From Gammaproteobacteria bacterium (GTDB taxonomy: Bacteria > Pseudomonadota > Gammaproteobacteria > Arenicellales > Arenicellaceae): a DNA stretch of 6,539 nucleotides. Below the pieces are notes generated by a model. It had not been told where the DNA came from. It did no database searches and saw only the letters and a program-made list of their open reading frames with translations. Position numbers and translations under genes: made by a program. The stretch is from positions 1-6,539 of the forward strand of contig DNHK01000085.1 of the NCBI GenBank assembly GCA_003485905.1, written 5' to 3'. Below, in pieces: positions 1 to 5,793 of this stretch (position 1 is its first letter; every line of letters begins with the position of its first letter).

Positions 1-462
1 TGACTCAAAATTAACAGGCGCTAGCATCAAAGGAGGAAAGCTTCCCTTAATAGCCAAGTTATCAACAGCTTCACGAGCATATGGGTACAAGACATTAGGG
101 CATGTTATATGTAACACCTCGGTAAGCCGATCACCTTCAAACCCTTCGATATTAAAAATACCCGCTTGTTGAACTTCAGCAATAAAAAACACTTTATCAT
201 CACTGGTTTTGACTTCTGCGGTCAACGTTAAAATAACTTCGTGGAAATCATCTTGGAAGTTATTCGTTTTAGTATTCATATTGAACTGAATATTCGGTTT
301 ATATTCTGTTTTAAAAATATCTGGCGTATTAGGCGTCTCAAATGAAGAATCCTTAATATAAATCCTTTGTATTATAAATTTCATTGCCGGCTCATTTGTT
401 CCGCCAGTAGCCTGTTCACTTGCTTGATCTTTATTATCTTTATTATCTGCATTATCTGCCAT
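1..462 (-). CDS. secB: SecB, protein-export chaperone (3' end cut by window start)
   Basis: SecB is the cytoplasmic tetrameric chaperone that holds preproteins unfolded and hands them to SecA at the Sec translocon. My minus-strand translation from the ATG at 460-462 runs open for 154 codons to base 1 without a stop, so only the C-terminal tail is missing. SecB is recognised from the segment FIIQRIYIKDSSFE (about residues 29-42), the EVQQAGIF strand, and the CPNVLYPYARE motif followed by FPPLMLAPVNFE near the window edge. A Shine-Dalgarno-like AGGAAG (472-477) sits 9 bases before the ATG and supports this start. Compared with E. coli SecB, as I recall it, there are about 18 extra N-terminal residues. 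These are rich in Asp, Asn and Lys and are encoded by a 9-bp tandem repeat. Met27 is a possible alternative start but has no better ribosome site. The upstream neighbour on the same strand is the rhodanese, 82 bases away. The family call is firm. Confidence 0.96.
   Translation of the reverse strand, partial: MADNADNKDNKDQASEQATGGTNEPAMKFIIQRIYIKDSSFETPNTPDIFKTEYKPNIQFNMNTKTNNFQDDFHEVILTLTAEVKTSDDKVFFIAEVQQAGIFNIEGFEGDRLTEVLHITCPNVLYPYAREAVDNLAIKGSFPPLMLAPVNFES
427..459 (-). repeat. 9-bp tandem repeat in the secB N-terminus
   Basis: Codons 2-12 of secB read as a near-perfect 9-bp tandem array: GCAGATAAT twice, then AAAGATAAT, then a partial AAAGAT. It encodes the peptide ADNADNKDNKD. The period is a multiple of three, so gain or loss of a unit would change the length of the N-terminal tail without shifting frame. 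The tail precedes the conserved SecB fold, so such changes are probably tolerated. Confidence 0.8.
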
Positions 463-471
463 TTGTAAATT

Positions 472-477
472 CTTCCT
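472..477 (-). promoter_or_regulatory. Ribosome binding site of secB
   Basis: The minus strand reads AGGAAG here, 9 bases upstream of the secB ATG. This favours the first ATG over the internal Met27 codon, in front of which no comparable site lies at a useful distance. Confidence 0.6.
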
Positions 478-493
478 ATATTGAGAATGTTTT

Positions 494-499
494 ATTATA
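494..499 (-). promoter_or_regulatory. Possible -10 element ahead of secB
   Basis: The 82-bp gap between the rhodanese and secB is very AT-rich and carries a perfect TATAAT on the minus strand. No good TTGACA-like -35 lies at 16-18 bases; the hexamer at 17-base spacing, ACGAAT, matches poorly. SecB may therefore have its own start site as well as read-through from the rhodanese promoter. In such AT-rich DNA a chance match is quite possible. Confidence 0.3.
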
Positions 500-544
500 A
501 AATATTTTATTTACTAATTCGTCTAAAATAATAAACACTTAGCT

Positions 545-958
545 TTATAATACTAATGGTAAGCCTTGTGTTTGCCACTCTGCCATACCGCCTGTCATTC
601 TTGAGACTTGCGAATACCCTTTTACCTCTAATTTCTTAACTGCGTCACCAGATTGATGACCCATCTGGCAGACCACTATAAGAGGATTATTTTTATTTTT
701 TTCCAGTTCTGTGATTCGCTCATCTAGTTTAGCCAAAGGAATATTGATTGCATTAACAATATGCCCCTTATCAAACACTTTCTTATCTCGAATATCTAGA
801 ATAACACCGTCATCCTGGTTAATTAACCGAGTTGCTTCATGTATACCAACAGTCTTGCCCGCTTTCTTTTGCAAATAAGCAATTAACGCTATAAAAATAA
901 CTATCCATAGACTTGCAAGAATCCAATGGTTGATAATAAATTCTAAAAAACGCTGCAT
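545..958 (-). CDS. yibN: Membrane-anchored rhodanese-like protein (YibN type)
   Basis: This 137-residue protein has one N-terminal membrane segment (about residues 12-29, rich in Ile, Leu, Val and Trp), then a single rhodanese domain (about 36-135). Visible rhodanese landmarks are VILDIRDKKVFDKGHI (52-67), the active-site loop CQMGHQS with candidate catalytic Cys97 (codon 668-670), and a C-terminal GGMAEW (123-128). Length and architecture match YibN-type proteins, and the gene sits next to secB and divergent from gpmI as yibN does in E. coli. Rhodanese domains carry persulfide sulfur on the active Cys. The substrate of this one is unknown, and YibN has more general links to the membrane. The start codon follows only a weak GAG-type ribosome site. 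Transcription probably starts at the promoter at 995-1023 and may continue into secB. Confidence 0.9.
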   Translation of the reverse strand: MQRFLEFIINHWILASLWIVIFIALIAYLQKKAGKTVGIHEATRLINQDDGVILDIRDKKVFDKGHIVNAINIPLAKLDERITELEKNKNNPLIVVCQMGHQSGDAVKKLEVKGYSQVSRMTGGMAEWQTQGLPLVL

Positions 959-994
959 AACTTACTCAAAAACTGCTCTTTCGAAGTGGCACGC

Positions 995-1023
995 AGTATA
1001 AAGAACTAAGCTCTCAGAGTAAA
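995..1023 (-). promoter_or_regulatory. Sigma70-type promoter for yibN (and probably secB)
   Basis: On the minus strand TTTACT (1018-1023) and TATACT (995-1000) are separated by exactly 17 bases. They match the -35 consensus at 4 of 6 positions and the -10 consensus at 5 of 6. The element lies 37 bases upstream of the yibN ATG, which leaves a short leader. It does not overlap the proposed gpmI promoter on the other strand. Confidence 0.5.
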
Positions 1024-1055
1024 ACCGCTTAAATCTGTTTTTAAACGCAACTAAG

Positions 1056-1084
1056 TTTCACTAATGTCCTAGAGAGCCTATAAT
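1056..1084 (+). promoter_or_regulatory. Probable promoter for gpmI
   Basis: A perfect TATAAT lies at 1079-1084. The best -35 is weak: TTTCAC at 1056-1061 with a 17-base spacer. A start site near 1091 would give a leader of roughly 27 bases. That leader is pyrimidine-rich and lacks a recognisable Shine-Dalgarno sequence before the ATG at 1118. Confidence 0.4.
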
Positions 1085-1117
1085 TCGTATTCCTTTATCA
1101 GTCTGTTTTTTATTCCT

Positions 1118-2686
1118 ATGAATCAACCTATATCACCTCGCCTATTATTAATTCTTGACGGTTGGGGGCATCGAGATGAAGCTGATGCAAATGCTATCCG
1201 TCTGGCTAACACCCCCGTCTGGGATAAGTTGCTGGCAGACTATCCACATACTCTAATTCACACATCCGGATTAAAGGTCGGCTTACCAGAAGGCCAAATG
1301 GGCAATTCTGAAGTAGGCCACATGAATTTAGGTGCTGGCCGTGTGGTTTATCAAAACCTGACTCGTATAAATAAAGCCATCAGTGATGGCGACTTTTTCA
1401 ACAATCCAGGCTTTGTAAAGACCTGCCAAAGTGTTAATGCTGCCAAAGGTGCATTACATATTATCGGCCTCTTATCACCAGGAGGAATTCATAGCCATGA
1501 AGATCAAATAGAAGCGATGATCGATATGGCAATACAGCAAGGTTGTGAAAAGATCTATTTGCATGCATTACTTGATGGGAGAGACACTCCGCCAAGAAGT
1601 GCCGAATCTTCCCTAGCAAAATTTTCAGACAAGCTTGAAACTTCTGCTAAAGGTCAAATAGCCAGTGTCTCTGGTCGTTTTTACGCAATGGATAGGGACA
1701 ATCGCTGGGATAGAGTGGAACAAGCTTATAAAAGTATTGCCCTGGGTGAATCTGATTTTCACTTTGAGAATGCACTAGATGCCTTGCAAAGCGCCTATGC
1801 TAGAAATGAAGATGATGAATTTGTTCAACCCAGCTGTATTCATTCGGCCAATAGCAAAGCAATTAGGCTTAATGATGGTGATGCCTTAATCTTTATGAAT
1901 TTTCGAGCAGATCGAGCACGTGAACTCACCCGAGCATTATTTGATGTTGATTTTTCCGAATTTGTATCTCATAAGAAAGTTAACTACAGCGCCTTCCTTA
2001 CACTTACTCAATATTCTGAAGATATCAAAGCACCTTGTGCTTACCCCCCGATGACATTAACTAATAGCTTGGGAGAATTCCTATCTCTGCATGACTTAAC
2101 ACAGTTAAGAATTGCTGAAACTGAAAAATATGCCCACGTGACCTTTTTCTTTAGCGGCGGTCGAGAAAAAGAGTTCACAGGTGAAACGCGCATTCTTGTC
2201 CCTTCTCCTCAAGTAAAGACATACGATTTAAAACCGGAGATGAGTGCTTACGAAGTATGTGAAAAATTAGTATCGGCGATTAAAAATCGGGAATATGCCG
2301 CCATCATCTGTAATTTTGCTAATGGTGATATGGTTGGTCATACAGGCAATGTGGACGCTACTGTTAAGGCAATGGAGGTGGTAGACGAGTGCGTAGAAGC
2401 ATTAATCAATGTCGTACACAAATTGAATGGTGCTGTCATCTACACTGCAGACCATGGAAATGCAGATGTTATGTATACCGAGAAGGACGGTGTCCGTAGC
2501 CCAAAAACTTCTCACACTTTAAATCCGGTACCATTTGCGATTAGTTGTAATACTGCTGCTAAAGAATTATCACTGATAAAACACGAGGATGCGGGGTTAA
2601 CCAATATTGCTGCAACCGTGATGAATTTATTGGGTTATCAAGCTCCAGACGATTATCAGCCTTCACTACTAGCCCTCGGTAATTAA
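1118..2686 (+). CDS. gpmI: 2,3-bisphosphoglycerate-independent phosphoglycerate mutase
   Basis: GpmI (also called GpmM) interconverts 3-phosphoglycerate and 2-phosphoglycerate in glycolysis and gluconeogenesis. It is a cytosolic alkaline-phosphatase-superfamily enzyme using two Mn ions and a phosphoserine intermediate. At 522 residues it is close to the usual length of about 510-515. The residues expected for catalysis are present: Asp14 in LILDGWG, nucleophile Ser64 in GQMGNSEVGHMN, His125 in GGIHSHED, the substrate-binding DGRD at 153-156, Arg263 and Arg266 in FRADRAR, Lys337, Asp404 and His408 in NGDMVGHTGN, Asp445-His446 in TADHGN, and His466 in TSHTLNPVP. The ATG at 1118 gives a start typical of the family, a few residues before LLILDG. 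No purine-rich ribosome site precedes it; the upstream bases are T-rich. It probably forms an operon with the Nudix gene 19 bases downstream. No defect was seen. Confidence 0.98.
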   Translation: MNQPISPRLLLILDGWGHRDEADANAIRLANTPVWDKLLADYPHTLIHTSGLKVGLPEGQMGNSEVGHMNLGAGRVVYQNLTRINKAISDGDFFNNPGFVKTCQSVNAAKGALHIIGLLSPGGIHSHEDQIEAMIDMAIQQGCEKIYLHALLDGRDTPPRSAESSLAKFSDKLETSAKGQIASVSGRFYAMDRDNRWDRVEQAYKSIALGESDFHFENALDALQSAYARNEDDEFVQPSCIHSANSKAIRLNDGDALIFMNFRADRARELTRALFDVDFSEFVSHKKVNYSAFLTLTQYSEDIKAPCAYPPMTLTNSLGEFLSLHDLTQLRIAETEKYAHVTFFFSGGREKEFTGETRILVPSPQVKTYDLKPEMSAYEVCEKLVSAIKNREYAAIICNFANGDMVGHTGNVDATVKAMEVVDECVEALINVVHKLNGAVIYTADHGNADVMYTEKDGVRSPKTSHTLNPVPFAISCNTAAKELSLIKHEDAGLTNIAATVMNLLGYQAPDDYQPSLLALGN

Positions 2687-2693
2687 TTTAATA

Positions 2694-2698
2694 AAGGA
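2694..2698 (+). promoter_or_regulatory. Ribosome binding site deciding a TTG start
   Basis: AAGGA lies in the short gap after the gpmI stop, 7 bases before the TTG at 2706. No ATG or GTG is available in that frame at this point, so the site supports TTG as the real start of the Nudix gene. Confidence 0.7.
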
Positions 2699-2705
2699 CG
2701 CCAGA

Positions 2706-3236
2706 TTGAGGGATAAGAAGGTTTCACCAAGGCATAAATTACTACATCAGGGGCAGCTGATATCTCTGTATCGTGATGAAGTGCACTTACCGGATGGCCG
2801 CACTACCCATTACGATACTGTCCGCCACCCTGGCGGGGCAGTTATTGTTGCCGTTAATTCCAATCGAGAAATCTGCTTGTTGCGCCAATTTCGTCACGCA
2901 GTAAATGGCGATATTTGGGAACTACCCGCGGGCTGTTTAGAAGACGATGAAAAACCTATTGAAACAGCCAAACGCGAACTACTAGAAGAAACGGGCTGGA
3001 GCGCTCACAGCTGGAAATCGCTTGGGAATATAATCCCGTCGCCGGGATTTTGTAACGAAGTACTCTGGATGTACAAAGCTGAAGATTTAGAAATAGGAAA
3101 AACCGCAAAAGATAATGACGAATTTTTGGAATCCTATTGGTTGCCAATGAATAAGATTCACCAAATGATAAGAGATGGTGAAATACGTGATGCCAAAACA
3201 CTAGCGGCAATAACGCTTTTAAATTTCAAGCTTTAG
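2706..3236 (+). CDS. Nudix hydrolase, ADP-ribose pyrophosphatase-like
   Basis: This 176-residue protein carries a complete Nudix box at residues 76-98, fitting G-x5-E-x7-RE-x2-EE-x-G: Gly76, Glu82, Arg90-Glu91, Glu94-Glu95 and Gly97. The preceding ELPAG (72-76) and the downstream SPGF, with Pro113 fifteen residues past the box, are typical of ADP-ribose and related nucleoside-diphosphate-sugar pyrophosphatases. Such enzymes split ADP-ribose to AMP and ribose 5-phosphate with Mg or Mn. The exact substrate cannot be read from the sequence. The start is TTG at 2706, supported by AAGGA 7 bases upstream. The 19-base gap from gpmI implies co-transcription. In E. coli the gene after gpmM is envC, so this pairing differs. 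The gene ends 81 bases from the convergent gspB, with no clear terminator between. Confidence 0.92.
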   Translation: MRDKKVSPRHKLLHQGQLISLYRDEVHLPDGRTTHYDTVRHPGGAVIVAVNSNREICLLRQFRHAVNGDIWELPAGCLEDDEKPIETAKRELLEETGWSAHSWKSLGNIIPSPGFCNEVLWMYKAEDLEIGKTAKDNDEFLESYWLPMNKIHQMIRDGEIRDAKTLAAITLLNFKL

Positions 3237-3317
3237 TTTCTGCTTTAATTTGTTTGTCCACAATCTGACCACAAAACTATTTATTCGGGCCATCGGTCGG
3301 GCTAAGTAAACTTCGAT

Positions 3318-3806
3318 TTAAGGCTTCAACTCCACCATTTTTCCATCAAACGTAGCTACTACTACATCCGCTTTAATTTCTTCTATCAATAAGCCGTTAT
3401 CCAGTAATTCACCCGCCCGAACCATTTCCCCATCTAAAATAGCAAAACTTCTCTCCGAATCTCCTGCAAACGAAATAACCCCCACAGCGACTTTAGGAAC
3501 CGATCGCTGCGCATCAGCTTCTGCGTATTCCTCTTCACTATTAAAATTGTTTGCCTCGGCTAATTGTGTCCGCGTCTGTGACACGTTATCTATTGATGGC
3601 TGAACACTAGGCTCAATATTCTCCTCAGTCTGAAGCCACATTACGAGCACCCCCGCGAGCAGTGCACTGCACACCACTAAAGAACCAGACTTTAGCCATT
3701 GCAAATCAGCCTTCTCTTCCGGTGGCCGCATACTGGATAAATGTGGTACTTTTTTAAGCTTGCGCTCACGCTCTGATTTCTTTAAAGCGTCTAGAATGGT
3801 AGACAT
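3318..3806 (-). CDS. gspB: GspB, type II secretion assembly protein
   Basis: GspB (ExeB/OutB/PulB family) works with GspA in the inner membrane to help place the T2SS secretin GspD through peptidoglycan. The 162-residue protein has the characteristic N-terminal segment STILDALKKSERER (2-15), a cytoplasmic basic stretch, one membrane helix (about 41-58), a Ser/Glu/Asn-rich linker (about 60-102), and a C-terminal T2SSB-type domain (about 104-162) with VGVISFAG, SFAILDGEMVRAGE and a final beta strand. It is on the short side for the family because the linker is short. Its ATG (3804-3806) overlaps the terminal stop of the gspA reading frame in the form TAATG, so translation is probably coupled to the 3' part of gspA. 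If ribosomes stop at the early TAA in gspA, coupled gspB expression could drop. Confidence 0.93.
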   Translation of the reverse strand: MSTILDALKKSERERKLKKVPHLSSMRPPEEKADLQWLKSGSLVVCSALLAGVLVMWLQTEENIEPSVQPSIDNVSQTRTQLAEANNFNSEEEYAEADAQRSVPKVAVGVISFAGDSERSFAILDGEMVRAGELLDNGLLIEEIKADVVVATFDGKMVELKP

Positions 3807-4558
3807 TACAAACTCGGTACCGCATCTTTTTCAAGATAAGTACTCAAAACCATCAATGTGTCCCGCCCAGCAATACCATCAGACTCCAATCCGATTCCAC
3901 GCTGAAACGCGCGCACTCCGTTGAAGAGTGCTTGATTATATTCAGGGTTATTTATGTCGCCCAAGCCATCACTGCCAAGTTCGCGCAAGGCTAAATCTAA
4001 ACGCTGTCTCAGCCAAATTACAGCCGCACCTCTTTTACCTGGCACCAGTTGTTCACTGTCCACCGGCGGGGGTTTCCAGAAAACCATGTATTGACCATTC
4101 CAGTATTGGTCGATTTCGCTTCTTTCCATCTCATAGGAAGTGCCAGAAAGTCGCACGGTGACAACATCGTCTTCAATTGATTGCAATACCAACCGAATTG
4201 ACTTTGCTCCGACGGACAATACTAAAACACCGGGGCGATTAAATCGTTCAATAGAGCTCCAATCTCCTCTGCCAGGCAAACACTCTAGCTCTACTGCCCG
4301 CACCGCGTCACAAATCTCAATTTGAGATTCATCAAGAGATAAGCGCACACCCCAGAGTGTCGCCAACGATTCGTAAGCAGAATCGCGATCAAATTTATCA
4401 GGATGAATTGCTAATAAGCTTGGTAACGTGACGCGCGCTATACCCGTATTTTGCGTTAGATCAGTTAAATGATCCTGAGCGCTCCAATCAGACAACAAGC
4501 TATCGAGTTCTTGTTCACTCGGTGCCTCAGACACGATGCTCCTTACAGTCGCGAGCAT
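3806..4558 (-). CDS. gspA: C-terminal (periplasmic) part of GspA, cut off by an in-frame stop
   Basis: This 250-residue frame is the continuation, in the same frame, of the upstream ATPase-membrane portion of GspA. It contains a C39-peptidase-like region (about 65-163; two cysteines at 83 and 93, the LPGRGDW and NRPGVLVL segments, ending near YMVFWKPP). A PG_binding_1 domain follows (about 171-242; VRAFQR and DGIAGRDTL). In intact GspA/ExeA these domains lie in the periplasm and bind peptidoglycan. The ATG at 4556-4558 is simply the first Met after the stop. No ATG, GTG or TTG occurs between the stop and this Met, no convincing ribosome site precedes it, and there is no signal peptide or membrane helix. 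As a separate protein it could not obviously reach the periplasm. No further stop or frameshift occurs, so decay, if real, is recent. It overlaps gspB at TAATG. Confidence 0.8.
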   Translation of the reverse strand: MLATVRSIVSEAPSEQELDSLLSDWSAQDHLTDLTQNTGIARVTLPSLLAIHPDKFDRDSAYESLATLWGVRLSLDESQIEICDAVRAVELECLPGRGDWSSIERFNRPGVLVLSVGAKSIRLVLQSIEDDVVTVRLSGTSYEMERSEIDQYWNGQYMVFWKPPPVDSEQLVPGKRGAAVIWLRQRLDLALRELGSDGLGDINNPEYNQALFNGVRAFQRGIGLESDGIAGRDTLMVLSTYLEKDAVPSL

Positions 4559-4615
4559 TGGCTCTTGTTCAGCAGCATTTAGACTAACTTCTAGTCCAGA
4601 CTCAACCGGTTCTGG

Positions 4616-5659
4616 TTACTCGACGACTGCCTGCTCCGTCAGTTCAAGGACCGTTTCTGAACTACCCAATTCTGCACCAACTACGTTAGGGGAAGAAATC
4701 GGATTTACTGGCGAGTCGCTTGTGGCAACCTCTGTAGCAGTAAACGATTGATAATCGATATACTTAGGTACCGTCCAAGCCAGAGCGGCCACAAGTATCG
4801 TCGCAGCAATCGCTTTTCCATAAACTAACGCTTTATCAGAATCTACAAATTTACGAGCGGCTAACACCTCACGAGCGGCTGAAGATACGAGGCTCGCGTT
4901 AACTAATTCTTTACTTGAAGCATAGGCTCGCAATAATGAATGATCACATAGCACATTAATTATTCGTGGCACCCCACGACTAAGTCGAAAAACACGCCTG
5001 ATCGCTTGACGGCTAAACAGCGCGCGCTGACACCCAGCAACCCCGAGTCTGTAGCTAACATATTCTGCAACTTGCTCCTTGTTCAAAGGGCCAAGGTGAT
5101 AACGAGCATTTATCCGTTGATCCAGCTGTCTCAGCTCTTCTCGAGCTAACACATGATCGAGTTCTGGCTGGCCAATCAAAATAATCTGCAATAGCTTAGC
5201 TTTATTAGTCTCTAGATTGGTCAACAGCCGGACCATTTCAAGCACTTCGATTTCAAGCAGCTGGGCTTCGTCAATAATTAATACTGATGTTTTACCTTTG
5301 GAAAAAGCACGTAATAAATGCTGATTCAGTAAATCGAGCAGAATTTTTACGGTGCTGTTCGTCGTGTAGAGTATCCGAAATTCATCACAGATGGTTTCCA
5401 AAAGCTCACGCTCATTTACCCGAGGGTTCAAAATGAGGGCGACATCAACACCCTTTGGCAATTTGCTTAGTAAGCTACGGCAAAGAGTTGTCTTACCTGT
5501 GCCAACTTCCCCAGTCAATTTTACAAAGCCGCCACCTTGCTGTATCCCATAGCTAAGATGAGCAAAAGCCTCCTGATGCCGCTCACTCATATAGAGATAC
5601 TGCGGGTCGGGTGCTATAGAAAAGGGCCTTTCTCTAAGCCCAAAATATGCTTCGTACAC
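4616..5659 (-). CDS. gspA: GspA N-terminal part: AAA ATPase with membrane anchor
   Basis: GspA (ExeA family) is the ATPase partner of GspB in T2SS secretin assembly. The 347 residues begin with the family signature MYEAYFGLRERPFSIAPDP. The start codon is GTG at 5657-5659, with a GGGGAA-like ribosome site a few bases upstream and an in-frame stop at 5687-5689. Visible ATPase motifs are Walker A GEVGTGKT (50-57), Walker B VLIIDEAQ (126-133), ILIGQPEL (160-167, sensor-1 region), the LRQLDQRI segment (176-183) and SRGVPRIIN (227-235, sensor-2 region). One membrane helix spans about 281-298. After it only 49 periplasmic residues remain before TAA at 4616-4618, so the peptidoglycan-binding part is lost from this product. 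The gene lies 109 bases after the exonuclease gene on the same strand. No confident promoter was found in that gap. Confidence 0.92.
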   Translation of the reverse strand: MYEAYFGLRERPFSIAPDPQYLYMSERHQEAFAHLSYGIQQGGGFVKLTGEVGTGKTTLCRSLLSKLPKGVDVALILNPRVNERELLETICDEFRILYTTNSTVKILLDLLNQHLLRAFSKGKTSVLIIDEAQLLEIEVLEMVRLLTNLETNKAKLLQIILIGQPELDHVLAREELRQLDQRINARYHLGPLNKEQVAEYVSYRLGVAGCQRALFSRQAIRRVFRLSRGVPRIINVLCDHSLLRAYASSKELVNASLVSSAAREVLAARKFVDSDKALVYGKAIAATILVAALAWTVPKYIDYQSFTATEVATSDSPVNPISSPNVVGAELGSSETVLELTEQAVVE

Positions 5660-5767
5660 TAAATTTCCCCGGTATTTATCGGGCTCTTACAATTGAATTT
5701 CTAATAACCGCGTTAAGCAATACATACTACCAATACCAAATGTGACCGCATAACTATAAAATGAAAG

Positions 5768-5793
5768 ATCACATCTGCCTATAACTATGTGAT
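5768..5793 (-). terminator. Weak hairpin at the end of the exonuclease gene
   Basis: On the minus strand ATCACAT (5787-5793) and ATGTGAT (5768-5774) form a 7-bp stem around a 12-base loop. The stem includes the TGA stop of the exonuclease gene and is followed by CTTTCATTTT. It resembles a weak intrinsic terminator, but the stem has only two G-C pairs and the T tract is broken. It could also be a chance inverted repeat. Confidence 0.25.

Larger units (their letters stand above)
3806..5659 (-). pseudogene. gspA: gspA full-length locus, interrupted by one TAA
   Basis: Read as one unit, the locus spans 618 codons including the final stop, in a single frame from the GTG at 5657-5659 to the TAA at 3806-3808. 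The order is the standard one for GspA/ExeA: AAA ATPase, membrane helix, acidic-proline linker, C39-like domain, PG_binding_1. The only break is TAA at 4616-4618, inside the linker: VVE, stop, PEPVE. The locus may be a recent nonsense mutant, a base-call or assembly error, or a read-through gene. I call it a pseudogene provisionally, because both halves are otherwise intact. Confidence 0.55.

Noticed and set aside
2956..3210. 84-codon open frame on the minus strand, inside the Nudix gene
   Set aside because: It lies antisense to a gene with a complete Nudix box and shows no recognisable domain or ribosome site. It is a shadow of the real frame.
3237..3317. Possible terminator between the convergent Nudix gene and gspB (GGGCCATCGGTCGGGC area)
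   Set aside because: Only a 4-bp stem with a G-U pair and a 3-base loop can form, and no T tract follows on either strand.
4556..4615. Deliberate split of GspA into two independently translated proteins
   Set aside because: No ribosome site precedes the ATG at 4556-4558, no alternative start codon lies after the stop, and the C-terminal piece has no export signal. An interrupted gene or a base error fits better.
3928..4751. Three short plus-strand frames (77, 61 and 71 codons) opposite gspA
   Set aside because: They are antisense to the conserved GspA frame, overlap one another, are Ser/Thr/Pro-rich in the way shadow frames are, and match no family I recognise.
5740..5773. CRP-type operator (TGTGA and TCACA half sites)
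   Set aside because: The half sites are 23 bases apart rather than the 6 needed for a CRP site, and the flanking arms do not form the standard palindrome.
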